Source: an uncultured Pseudomonadota bacterium
GTDB taxonomy: Bacteria > Pseudomonadota > Alphaproteobacteria > Rs-D84
Reading direction: 5' to 3'
DNA: 25,136 nucleotides
Assembly (NCBI GenBank): GCA_947165335.1
Contig: CAMVAB010000006.1
Span: 1 to 25,136 of the forward strand
The position numbers and the translations under genes were made by a program. Below are positions 6,735 through 14,364 of this stretch, piece by piece. The notes under the pieces are model-generated. The model did not search any database. It was given only the letters and a program-made list of their open reading frames with translations, and was not told the DNA's origin. How positions within the stretch are numbered: the first letter of the stretch is position 1; every line of letters starts with the position of its first letter.

Positions 6735-9700
6735 TTAAAACCGATAACTTACACCACCTTTAAAGTTCATATAGTTATCGTTATCCATAAAGTATTGTGT
6801 ATTTCCGTACATGTGCAAATTACCAACTGTATAATCCAGACCAAAATTCAATGCAGCACGATATTTATAATCATTGTTGTATAAATCAAACGTTCCATCC
6901 ATACCACGCATACCAAGTTTGATATTATAAGTATCTCCGTATTCACGATACCACATTATACCAGATGTAAATTTCAATCTACTACCATTTTGGAATTGTT
7001 TTTCATATTTACTGTATAATCCCAAACCGGTTTCAACGGATACAATATTATCATGTGGAATAACCAGACTAAATTCATGTTCGTCTTCATGTCCATCTTG
7101 GGTATAAACGATAGTATTGAATGCTAAATCTGGTGCAAATGTCCAATTACCCAAAGTTAAAGGATAACGCAAATCATTCATCATACCGAATATACGTTTT
7201 TCAATATAACCTTCATAGTTTTGATTATTATATCCGCGTCTGTTATATTCGCTATGTGTGAATCCAGCCTTTGGTGCAATGACTAATTCAATATTATCAT
7301 CAGTATAGGTTGCAGGCATATAGAACAACCACATTTTATTCTGACGACTTAAACCATCACCATCATTTGTGTAGATATTCGCCATAGCCATACCATAACC
7401 AAGTTTCCAATTTTCAGACATTTTTTCGCTACTTATACCATATTGTCCATTTCCACCATTACTACGGTTACTGAATGAGAAATACCCCATAGAATCAGAT
7501 ATATCAAAACTGTCACGATTAGAATTTTCAAACAGTTTATTATTCATTGAAAAACTAATTTCACGCATTGCTGATAAATCTTCATGTGCAAATTGTGTAA
7601 ATGTGTTCAAACCAGTAAATCCAGATAAAGCCCCATTAAATGCAGACATATTATCCATAGATTTCAAAGCAGAAAACAATTCAGACCCATTACCCTTATC
7701 ATAATTGTTTTTCAAGAATGCAGCCAAAGATTTATTATCGGTCAAAGTATCAAAATCTTTCATCTGCATAACAACATCTTTACCAGACAATGACGCATCA
7801 AACATAGCAGAATCAGATATAAGATTCAATCCAGATGTATCACCAGCATCAATCATATTTTCTGCTATATAAGTTGTTTTATTACCACTTGTTACAACAT
7901 CAGAATCAATATGTAAATCACCAGAGATATCATTATCAACAACAAATGAAGAACCTGCACGCGCAACAACATTTCCGCGCATAGGAGCAAAACTCAAAGC
8001 GTCTGCACGCACAACACCACTGTTGTACAATGTTGAACCATTTAAAACAATAGCTTTACTAAAACCAGAACAATAGCTACCGCTACAATTGATATTATAA
8101 TTGTTAGCGCTGATTTTTATGGTTCCTGTATTAGAAACACTTGAACCAGATTCAACATAAATACCATACACATTACCATTTGTTGTTATATCAATGGTTC
8201 CAGAATTATATACAGTAGAACCGGCTTTGGCATATATACCAAATACATCACCGGCAGTTCCTTCTGGTTTACCACCATAATATGTACCGTTGTCTAAATG
8301 TGCATTGCGAAATATGGTTATATTCCCACTATTTACAATATTGGAATTTTCTGTCCCAAATATCCCGAAAGCAGAACCTGTACTTAAATTATTAATAGAA
8401 ATTTCTCCAATATTATCTATATCTGTACCATACATACCACACACCAAACCATTAGATAAATTTAAGATACTTATACTTGAATCATTTCCATTATATACTT
8501 GATTTGCAAACAAACCAAATGCATTTCCAGATCTTAGATTCTCGATATAGATTTCACCCGTTCCTGCATCAACAGTCAAAGGGCTATTATGTGCAATATT
8601 TGTTCCTTTGATACCGTAAGTATAACCATTTCCAGTATTAATAATAGTTATTTTACCTTTCCCTTTGTTTGAAACATTTTTACCATTTCCATAAATACCA
8701 TAAACATTTCCATCCCCGGTATTTGTTATTGTTATATCACCATTTGCGCTGGAACTTTGAGAATCAACATTTTTACCATTTCCATAAATACCATAAACAT
8801 TTCCATCCCCGGTATTTGTTATATCTATTATTCCATGCGTTGAATAACTGTAATCGATTGATCCACTTGTTCCACTGTTTAGTGGAATATTAGATAAAGC
8901 ATTTGCGCCATCACCAAAAATACCGTACACATCGCCTGAACCAGTATTATTTATTCTTATTCTACCTCTTGCGATTTTTTGCATATTTCCATAGATTTCG
9001 TTATTTCCTAAAACAGTATATGCATTTGCAATCCCGTTATATAACCCAAAAACATCACCATTCCCTTCGTTCGTTATTCCTACTTCGCCTACTGCAGCAA
9101 TTTGATAATATGGTCTTTTTGAATTTGATGTGTAATTATCTACTAAATCTCCTATAGCTTTTGAATTATACACATCTTTCATTCCAAAAATACCGTACAC
9201 ATCGCCTGAACCAGTATTATTTAAAGTTATATATCCGTTTGATTGTGAATAAATGGTATAATTTGTTGGATAATTTAATGGGACAACCGTATCACCACTA
9301 ATGTTTGCGATAGAATTTGTTATAGAATTATCATTATCTGTGTACATACCATAAACATTTCCATCTCCTTCATTTGTTATATTTATTATACCTTGTTCGT
9401 AAACTGATGTTGCGCTATCCATATAAGAATAACTGTTTGTTAGAGAAGTTCCTTCAGAAAAAATACCGTATACAATATTATCACCTTCATTATTTAAATT
9501 TATATTTTGATTGTAATCAGATTCTGTTGCAATTTCACCATACAAAGAACATCCAACACCTTGTTGCCAATTCATATATCCAGGCTCACAAACACATTTA
9601 GTTCCATCATAATAAGACTTTACACCACAATCTCGCTTTTCATAACAACCAACACCTTGTGTCCAAAATGTGTACCCCGTATTACAAACACAATTCGTAT

Positions 9701-11234
9701 TTTCTTGATGTGCATTAGTTCCGCATTCTAGTGGAATTAAAGAACAACCAACACCAATAACAGGATTTTGATATCCTGGATTACATATACACTGTGTACC
9801 AGATTGATATGCATTATCACCGCAGTTCAATATTTTTAAAGAACACCCCGTACCAGCTACCCAATTTTCATAACCATCATTGCAAGCACATCCTTCTTCT
9901 GTCCATGTTGCATTAGAACCACATTGTATTTTTTTACATTTATATTTCATCGTTTCACCAGATTGACACGATGAATCAACCGTCCAACCACCAGAACATT
10001 GTGACGCATCTGTAATATCATACCCATAACATGAATTTGCTGTACATTTTCTTTTAATTATTCCTGCAGTATTACATGTGTCACTAGTAGAATAACCACT
10101 TGGACATTGCGTAAAATCATATCCATCACAAGAATTTGGTTCACATTTCTTTAATATATTACCCCCAGAATTGCATGTATCCCCTGGAACTTCTGTATAC
10201 CCATCTTGGCAATAATATTGATAACCTTCACAAGTATTTGGTACACATTCTGTAAATATATTTTCCCCAGATTTACATGTATTACCACTTGCATGAAAAC
10301 CTTCAGAACATTCTGTTGTATTATAAGGACACTGTACAATATCACATTTATACTTTGTTGTATACCCAGACATACAAGAATCATTTATAGTGTATCCTTC
10401 AGAACATTGCAAAAAATCATATCCTTCACATGAGTTTATTTCACATTCCACCAATGTATATTCGCCATTTTGACAAGTATTACTTGTTGCGTGAAAACCC
10501 TCAGAACAATCAACCCTATAATTAGACGGACAAGTTTGTGGGATACATTTTTTATAAACAACATCTCCAGATTGACATGTTTCACCGGTTTCAATATATC
10601 CATCTGTACATTCAGTTGTATTATATTCACAATGATTTGTTTCACATTTATACATATATATCTTCTCACTATTCCCAGGTTCACCACTCCAATCGTATAC
10701 TTGTGCTATCTGATGATATCCGTTTTGACATGGTTCATATTGATAACCTTCTTGAAGCCATTCATTAAAATGTGGAGTATAGGTATGACCGCCATTTGAA
10801 CTGCTACTAGAATCACCGCCAGAACTACCTCCAGAACCACCGCCGCCACCCATTCCTGCAGCAACAGCACCACCAGCAACACCAGCACCAATACCTACCC
10901 ATGCCCATTTACCAAGACCTAAAAAAGACCATGAATTATTTGTCGTTGCAACTTTTGTTATAAAATGTTCATATTGTTCTGTTGGTATCTTTTTTACACA
11001 TTTATGGTCTACACTTGCACCTGCATTTTTCAATAAATTGTATGCATCTATATTACCATCTTTAATAGCAGAACATAACGCGGTATCACCATTTTTATCT
11101 GTGATATCAATATTTTTTACATTTTGTAATTCTGTTACATTTTTTGTTTGTGCTAATAAATACACGTCTTCTGTTGCAGAATATGCTAAATTGATACTTA
11201 ATAAGCAGAACAATGTGAATAATAATTTTTTCAT
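6735..11234 (-). CDS. autotransporter adhesin with ankyrin repeats, Cys-rich region, beta-helix and C-terminal barrel
   Basis: The protein is 1499 aa from ATG 11234 (AGGGA site). The in-frame ATG at 11264 is rejected because it falls in the terminator hairpin. Order of parts: signal peptide 1-20 (ends NLAYSA); ankyrin-like repeats about 25-85 (DITDKNGDTALCSAIKDG); a hydrophobic Gly/Ala stretch with a Gly/Ser linker about 103-149; a Cys-rich region about 165-565 in two halves, roughly 40-residue units with GYDF.QC..GY then EGF-like GxGC units; a Gly/Asn-rich beta-helix about 575-1130 built on I.NTG.G.VYGIYG repeats; a linker; and an autotransporter beta-barrel from about 1240 ending GGVSYRF with terminal Phe. 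It should be secreted by type V secretion and displayed at the surface. Adhesion is inferred. It is the main cargo of the element. N-terminal ankyrins are unusual for an exported protein. Confidence 0.85.
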   Translation of the reverse strand: MKKLLFTLFCLLSINLAYSATEDVYLLAQTKNVTELQNVKNIDITDKNGDTALCSAIKDGNIDAYNLLKNAGASVDHKCVKKIPTEQYEHFITKVATTNNSWSFLGLGKWAWVGIGAGVAGGAVAAGMGGGGGSGGSSGGDSSSSSNGGHTYTPHFNEWLQEGYQYEPCQNGYHQIAQVYDWSGEPGNSEKIYMYKCETNHCEYNTTECTDGYIETGETCQSGDVVYKKCIPQTCPSNYRVDCSEGFHATSNTCQNGEYTLVECEINSCEGYDFLQCSEGYTINDSCMSGYTTKYKCDIVQCPYNTTECSEGFHASGNTCKSGENIFTECVPNTCEGYQYYCQDGYTEVPGDTCNSGGNILKKCEPNSCDGYDFTQCPSGYSTSDTCNTAGIIKRKCTANSCYGYDITDASQCSGGWTVDSSCQSGETMKYKCKKIQCGSNATWTEEGCACNDGYENWVAGTGCSLKILNCGDNAYQSGTQCICNPGYQNPVIGVGCSLIPLECGTNAHQENTNCVCNTGYTFWTQGVGCYEKRDCGVKSYYDGTKCVCEPGYMNWQQGVGCSLYGEIATESDYNQNINLNNEGDNIVYGIFSEGTSLTNSYSYMDSATSVYEQGIINITNEGDGNVYGMYTDNDNSITNSIANISGDTVVPLNYPTNYTIYSQSNGYITLNNTGSGDVYGIFGMKDVYNSKAIGDLVDNYTSNSKRPYYQIAAVGEVGITNEGNGDVFGLYNGIANAYTVLGNNEIYGNMQKIARGRIRINNTGSGDVYGIFGDGANALSNIPLNSGTSGSIDYSYSTHGIIDITNTGDGNVYGIYGNGKNVDSQSSSANGDITITNTGDGNVYGIYGNGKNVSNKGKGKITIINTGNGYTYGIKGTNIAHNSPLTVDAGTGEIYIENLRSGNAFGLFANQVYNGNDSSISILNLSNGLVCGMYGTDIDNIGEISINNLSTGSAFGIFGTENSNIVNSGNITIFRNAHLDNGTYYGGKPEGTAGDVFGIYAKAGSTVYNSGTIDITTNGNVYGIYVESGSSVSNTGTIKISANNYNINCSGSYCSGFSKAIVLNGSTLYNSGVVRADALSFAPMRGNVVARAGSSFVVDNDISGDLHIDSDVVTSGNKTTYIAENMIDAGDTSGLNLISDSAMFDASLSGKDVVMQMKDFDTLTDNKSLAAFLKNNYDKGNGSELFSALKSMDNMSAFNGALSGFTGLNTFTQFAHEDLSAMREISFSMNNKLFENSNRDSFDISDSMGYFSFSNRSNGGNGQYGISSEKMSENWKLGYGMAMANIYTNDGDGLSRQNKMWLFYMPATYTDDNIELVIAPKAGFTHSEYNRRGYNNQNYEGYIEKRIFGMMNDLRYPLTLGNWTFAPDLAFNTIVYTQDGHEDEHEFSLVIPHDNIVSVETGLGLYSKYEKQFQNGSRLKFTSGIMWYREYGDTYNIKLGMRGMDGTFDLYNNDYKYRAALNFGLDYTVGNLHMYGNTQYFMDNDNYMNFKGGVSYRF
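8673..8729 (-). repeat. 57-bp direct repeat, copy 1, in the beta-helix coding region
   Basis: This 57-bp stretch is identical to 8766-8822. The period is 93 bp, exactly 31 codons, so recombination or slippage between copies keeps the frame. It encodes the NTGDGNVYGIYGNGKNV unit. Confidence 0.85.
8766..8822 (-). repeat. 57-bp direct repeat, copy 2, in the beta-helix coding region
   Basis: This is the second copy of the repeat at 8673-8729, flanked by single-base differences at both ends. Confidence 0.85.
8914..8953 (-). repeat. 40-bp direct repeat, copy 1, in the beta-helix coding region
   Basis: This 40-bp stretch is identical to 9184-9223. The offset of 270 bp is exactly 90 codons. It encodes NNTGSGDVYGIFG. 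Confidence 0.8.
9184..9223 (-). repeat. 40-bp direct repeat, copy 2, in the beta-helix coding region
   Basis: This is the second copy of 8914-8953. Together with the 57-bp pair it shows recent internal duplication of beta-helix units. Confidence 0.8.
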
Positions 11235-11470
11235 GGCGCTATCCCTGTAAAAAAAGACCGTCAAGAAAATTGGCGGTCAGGGAGATCTCAATCATACATC
11301 TTAAATGATTTTGTGGTCTTTCGGTTCCCCGTATTTTATAACCAACAACTCCCCGACCATAAGTCAGGGATGATAACGGTGCAAAAACACCGATAACATC
11401 ATTATAACGATGCTTTTAGCACCGAAGATGTAAGGCCTGAGATAGCCCTAAACCCAATTTCTTGGATTCA
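11235..11470 (-). promoter_or_regulatory. structured 5' leader of the autotransporter, candidate attenuator or riboswitch
   Basis: The leader of about 235 nt folds by hand into a series of hairpins. These are CCAA-GAAA-UUGG (11455-11466); CGGUGCU/AGCAUCG (about 11407-11423); a long hairpin at 11369-11400 (GAUG, UA, CGGUG paired with CACCG, UA, CAUC, with two U-U mismatches); and UCCCUGAC (11363-11370) paired with GUCGGGGA (11350-11357). The sequence UCCCUGAC recurs at 11276-11283, at the base of the terminator. GGUCGGGGA (11350-11358) can therefore pair with either copy, giving terminator or antiterminator states. The ligand or signal is unknown, and I do not recognise a named riboswitch class. 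Confidence 0.55.
11249..11278 (-). terminator. intrinsic terminator inside the autotransporter leader
   Basis: On minus, GACCGCCAA (11270-11278) pairs with TTGACGGTC (11256-11264), a 9-bp stem with one wobble and a 5-nt loop, followed by seven T (11249-11255). It stops just 15 nt before the start codon, downstream of the promoter and upstream of the only coding region. It would abort transcription unless an alternative fold forms. Confidence 0.8.
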
Positions 11471-11475
11471 AAACA

Positions 11476-11504
11476 ACTATAAACAATGAATTCTTAAATG
11501 TAAA
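11476..11504 (-). promoter_or_regulatory. promoter of the autotransporter
   Basis: On minus, TTTACA (11499-11504), a 17-nt spacer and TATAGT (11476-11481) predict a start near 11469. That is immediately before the first hairpin of the structured leader. Confidence 0.5.
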
Positions 11505-11740
11505 TATGAATTATGAAAAAAATCATACTATTAAAATTTATTGTCGCACAGATCTACAAAAATTACTATTTTGCGCTGGATCAATATTTTCAATCATATT
11601 TATTATAAAAAACGTTTACTTTTGACCAAAAACGTGTTATTTTTGAAATGTGCCAAGCAAAGTGTTAGGCAAATTAGTGTTTTTTGATCAAAAATGATCA
11701 AACCGGAGCGAAAAAGGCTTGATTTCTGGCGTTGTCAGTG
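11505..11740. other. right end of the element, non-coding, with repeats near attR
   Basis: No gene is seen. Two imperfect 18-19-bp direct repeats, AAAAACGT..TA..TTTTGA, lie at 11608-11625 and 11628-11646. Two TGATCA palindromes lie at 11685-11690 and 11695-11700 in a symmetric TTTTGATCAAAAATGATCAAA context. Paired short repeats beside an att core are where integrase arm-type or excisionase sites are expected. The assignment is inference. Confidence 0.4.
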
Positions 11741-11759
11741 ATCCGTGCGCTCCAACCAA
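11741..11759 (+). repeat. attR: 19-bp direct repeat of the tRNA-Gln 3' end
   Basis: The sequence is identical to 1008-1026. The rest of the tRNA is absent here, so this is a partial tRNA remnant marking the right boundary. Confidence 0.88.
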
Positions 11760-11766
11760 GATTTAT

Positions 11767-11797
11767 GCCGGTTTAAGACCGGTTTTTGTTTTTTTAT
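11767..11797 (+). terminator. intrinsic terminator right of attR (original tRNA-Gln terminator)
   Basis: GCCGGT (11767-11772) with ACCGGT (11778-11783) forms a short hairpin followed by TTTTTGTTTTTTT. It lies 7 nt after the right repeat and has no gene of its own directly upstream. It most likely terminated the tRNA before the element inserted. Confidence 0.65.
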
Positions 11798-11896
11798 AAC
11801 AAGTTTTTCCGATTCGATTTGATAGCGCACGGATTCATAAAAACGAAGTGTGCAGGTAAAAATTTTAAATTTATTAATTTTGTTAATGTTTTACGC

Positions 11897-11925
11897 TTGA
11901 CTTTATTTGAGGCGCGACATATAAT
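11897..11925 (+). promoter_or_regulatory. promoter of the marR-efflux operon
   Basis: TTGACT (11897-11902), a 17-nt spacer and a perfect TATAAT (11920-11925) lie 50 nt before the marR start. Confidence 0.7.
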
Positions 11926-11975
11926 CATTAAGATTTTTAATGATTTGTATTTTTTAATAATTAAAAGGAATAATC

Positions 11976-12425
11976 ATGACGCATGATGAAGTAACTAAAT
12001 TAATGGCTGAAAATATGCGTATTATGGGCCGTTTATCCAGTAGATTACAGCCGTTATTGGAAGAGAATTCCAAATATTCCAGACAACAAATGTCTGTATT
12101 AGTTCGTTTGTATTTGGCTGGAAAAATCAAATTGAAAGATTTTGCTAATCGTGAAGTTATTTCGACTGCGAATCTTTGTGCAGTGTTCAGAAAATTAGAA
12201 TCTGATAAATTGGTTGTTCGCTCTATCGATGAAAACGATCATCGTGATATGTGGTATGAAGTGACCAAATCAGGTAAAGCATTGGCTGATAAATTGATAG
12301 ATAAATTTATGCATGGTTTAGAAGGTTTATGCAAAGTTTTACCAGAAAAAGAGGAAGATAAATTAGCTGAAACAGTCAGAACTATAAACGGTATTTTGAA
12401 AAAGATGGAGGCATTAAATGCGTAG
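11976..12425 (+). CDS. MarR-family transcriptional regulator
   Basis: The protein is 149 aa; AAAAGGA lies 7 nt before ATG 11976. It has MarR winged-helix architecture: an N-terminal dimer helix, the helix-turn-helix at about 45-85 (LKDFANREVISTANLCAVFRKLESDKLVVR), the wing with the conserved Asp/Arg (SIDENDHRDMWYEVTKSG), and a C-terminal dimerisation helix. MarR proteins usually repress their own efflux operon and release DNA on binding small phenolic or toxic ligands. Here the gene is first in the operon and overlaps the tolC-like gene by 8 nt, so autorepression of the pump is the likely role. Confidence 0.88.
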   Translation: MTHDEVTKLMAENMRIMGRLSSRLQPLLEENSKYSRQQMSVLVRLYLAGKIKLKDFANREVISTANLCAVFRKLESDKLVVRSIDENDHRDMWYEVTKSGKALADKLIDKFMHGLEGLCKVLPEKEEDKLAETVRTINGILKKMEALNA

Positions 12426-13731
12426 GGTTCTGTTTTTCTTTTTATGTGCTTTGATGGTGTTGCCAGATGCGTATGCTATGGATCTATCATTAAATGATGC
12501 GATTGAAAAAATTGTTGCCGAATCTAATGATATAAAAACAGCAGATGCAAACATTAAAAAAGCCAAGGCACAATTAAATGCTGTAAACGCAAATCGTTGG
12601 ATGTCCATAGACGGAAATGTTTCTTATATGAATTTGGTTGATCCTGTGCACCCAACAAGTGGTGATGGTGTAAAAATTCCATCTGAAATAGGTGCGTTAA
12701 TTGAAAGTCGTTTGGGTGTACCATTAGATCAAATACCAGATAATATTTTTTCAGCTGGTGTTCAAATTACACAACCAATATATACTTTCGGAAAAATAGG
12801 AAATGCGGTTGACGCTGTGCATGATGCAATTGATATGTCAAAGTCCGCAAAAGAATTAACAATGCGTGAAGTGAAATACGCGGCAGCAAATCTTTATTGG
12901 ACTGCGAAAATGACAGATGAAATTGTTGTGGCCAGTAAACGTAATTTAAATGATGCACGTGCGGCGCGTAAAAAATTAACTGCGGCTGGTCGTGCAAATC
13001 GCAGCAATTTGATTAAAATAGAATCTGATATTGCTTACAAAGAAATTTATGTATCTGATGCAGAGTTTAATCGAGATACTGCATATAGAATGTTAAAGAT
13101 TATGGCGGGTATTGATGAAAATGAAGAAATTGTTCTAACGGATAATTTCCCAAATAAATTTGAACCATTGGATGCACATGAATTAACATCTAATCCGGAA
13201 TGGGATATTTATCAAAAACAAATCAAAATGTATGAATCTAATGCATCGTCAAAAAGATCGGGGATGTTACCAACTTTGGCTGCAGTTGGATCGTATTCTT
13301 ATTATGCGATGGGAACCGATACGGGAAATATGTTTGAAAAAAAGGGTTCCCAATCCGCATATTGGGGATTGGCGTTAAAGGTTCCTTTGTTTAATGGGGG
13401 TATTCATTCTGCAAATGCGACAATAGAAGCGATGAATGCAGAGGCGGCACGTCAAGATTTAGATAAATCAAAAAAATTAAAAACCGAAGAATATAATACT
13501 GCGGTTAAAAAATATAAACATCTTTGTGATAATCTTGGCAAATTAAACGAAGCACACAATCTTGCACAAAAAGCATATGATGTTTCTGCAAATCGTTTTG
13601 CTGCAGGTCAAACATCTGCGATTGAATTGTCCGATGTTTCGGGGGCGCTTTATCAAATGGATATAGAAGTATTAAGTGCTAAATACAGTATTTTGATGGC
13701 TGGTGAAGCTATAAAAAAATTAGGTGATTAA
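12418..13731 (+). CDS. TolC-family outer membrane efflux protein
   Basis: The protein is 437 aa and starts inside the end of marR (translational coupling, 8-nt overlap). It has a signal peptide (MRRVLFFFLCALMVLP, cleaved after DAYA) followed by two outer-membrane-efflux (OEP) repeats. The first repeat opens with LNDAIEKIVAESNDIKTADANIKKA. The second runs from about residue 245 (NPEWDIYQKQIKMYESNASSKRSGMLPTL), with the usual VPLFNGG strand at about 325. The protein would form the outer-membrane channel and periplasmic alpha-helical tunnel of the tripartite pump encoded with the next two genes. Length and motif order are normal for the family. Confidence 0.9.
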   Translation: MRRVLFFFLCALMVLPDAYAMDLSLNDAIEKIVAESNDIKTADANIKKAKAQLNAVNANRWMSIDGNVSYMNLVDPVHPTSGDGVKIPSEIGALIESRLGVPLDQIPDNIFSAGVQITQPIYTFGKIGNAVDAVHDAIDMSKSAKELTMREVKYAAANLYWTAKMTDEIVVASKRNLNDARAARKKLTAAGRANRSNLIKIESDIAYKEIYVSDAEFNRDTAYRMLKIMAGIDENEEIVLTDNFPNKFEPLDAHELTSNPEWDIYQKQIKMYESNASSKRSGMLPTLAAVGSYSYYAMGTDTGNMFEKKGSQSAYWGLALKVPLFNGGIHSANATIEAMNAEAARQDLDKSKKLKTEEYNTAVKKYKHLCDNLGKLNEAHNLAQKAYDVSANRFAAGQTSAIELSDVSGALYQMDIEVLSAKYSILMAGEAIKKLGD

Positions 13732-13732
13732 A

Positions 13733-14350
13733 ATGACAAAGACGGAAAGAATCGAAGACATTATTAAGAAATTAAAAACACATAAATCTAAAAATATCAT
13801 TTATACAATATTTATAGCTCTTGTTGTGTGTGTTTTTGGTTACAGATTTTATAGTTTCCAAAAAGAAAATAATTTCGAAGTTTTTAATATTATTCGTTTT
13901 AACATGGAAAACGGTGTTCCTGTAGAAGTTTTAAAAATTGAAAAAACAGATGGGGTTTTGTTGGAACCCTTAACCATTAAAAACAATTATGCATATGTGT
14001 CCGGGGCACGCATAAACACTTTTAAAGTGGGGCAACAAATAGGTGAGTGTAAAATTATTTCTGTGTCTAAAAAAATTGATTTGGATACAGGTATGCATGT
14101 TATCAAAACATCAAAATGCCCGAATGGATTACAATATGTAGAAAATAGAAAAATTGGTTTTTATGTTCCTGTTTCTGCAATTCATGGAAATTATGTATAT
14201 GTTGCAGATGGAGATGTTGCGCGTGTTCGTGAGGTTGTTATTGAAAATGTGGACGCTCAAAATGCTTTGATAAAATCCGGGTTAATCAGCGGAGATATCG
14301 TCATTTTATCAAATGTTCAAGAAAACCAAAAAGTTAAAATCGAAGAATAA
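13733..14350 (+). CDS. minimal RND membrane-fusion (periplasmic adaptor) protein
   Basis: The protein is 205 aa from ATG 13733, with AGGTGA inside the tolC-like stop region (1-nt gap). A GTG at 13724 is a less likely start. It has one N-terminal membrane anchor (residues 21-40) and a periplasmic remainder. A lipoyl/barrel-like stretch (NNYAYVSGARINTFKVGQQIGE) is present. The C-terminal end resembles the adaptor membrane-proximal domain (FYVPVSAIHGNYVYVADGDVARVREVVIE, then LISGDIVILSNV). Typical adaptors have 350-400 residues, with an alpha-helical hairpin that meets TolC; that hairpin is absent here. Identification rests on the C-terminal pattern and on position between the tolC-like and RND genes. 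Confidence 0.7.
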   Translation: MTKTERIEDIIKKLKTHKSKNIIYTIFIALVVCVFGYRFYSFQKENNFEVFNIIRFNMENGVPVEVLKIEKTDGVLLEPLTIKNNYAYVSGARINTFKVGQQIGECKIISVSKKIDLDTGMHVIKTSKCPNGLQYVENRKIGFYVPVSAIHGNYVYVADGDVARVREVVIENVDAQNALIKSGLISGDIVILSNVQENQKVKIEE

Positions 14351-14364
14351 AAAGGGAAAACAAA

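Larger units (their letters stand above)
1008..11759. mobile_element. 10.7-kb integrative element inserted in tRNA-Gln (integrase + HUH Rep + autotransporter cargo)
   Basis: A 19-bp perfect direct repeat, ATCCGTGCGCTCCAACCAA, occurs at the 3' end of tRNA-Gln (1008-1026) and again at 11741-11759, so one repeat period is 10,733 bp. The first gene after the tRNA is a tyrosine recombinase, the normal arrangement for tRNA-targeted islands. A rho-independent terminator directly after the right repeat (11767-11797) looks like the tRNA's original terminator, displaced by insertion. Contents: integrase, a small regulator, three unrecognised genes, a HUH-type Rep, a three-gene minus operon with DUF3768, and a large autotransporter. 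No capsid, terminase, portal, relaxosome or type IV secretion genes were recognised. It is best described as a plasmid-like integrative element or satellite, not a prophage or full ICE. Confidence 0.85.

Noticed and set aside
8673..8822. CRISPR-like repeats
   Set aside because: There are only two copies at this period. The sequence is coding, the repeats are in frame, and there are no unique spacers or cas genes.
8669..9157. Plus-strand frames rich in His/Tyr/Leu opposite the autotransporter gene
   Set aside because: They are antisense shadows of the repetitive beta-helix coding sequence. The composition reflects its codon pattern.
10151..10891. Additional minus- and plus-strand frames over the Cys-rich region
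   Set aside because: They lie out of frame with or antisense to a convincing 1499-aa gene. There is no start-site support.
1008..11759. Reading the island as a prophage
   Set aside because: No capsid, terminase, portal, tail or lysis genes were recognised. Rep and integrase alone do not make a phage.
11786..11986. 66-aa plus-strand frame before marR
   Set aside because: It begins in the terminator T-run after attR, spans the marR operon promoter and overlaps the marR start. No ribosome site or familiar motif was found.
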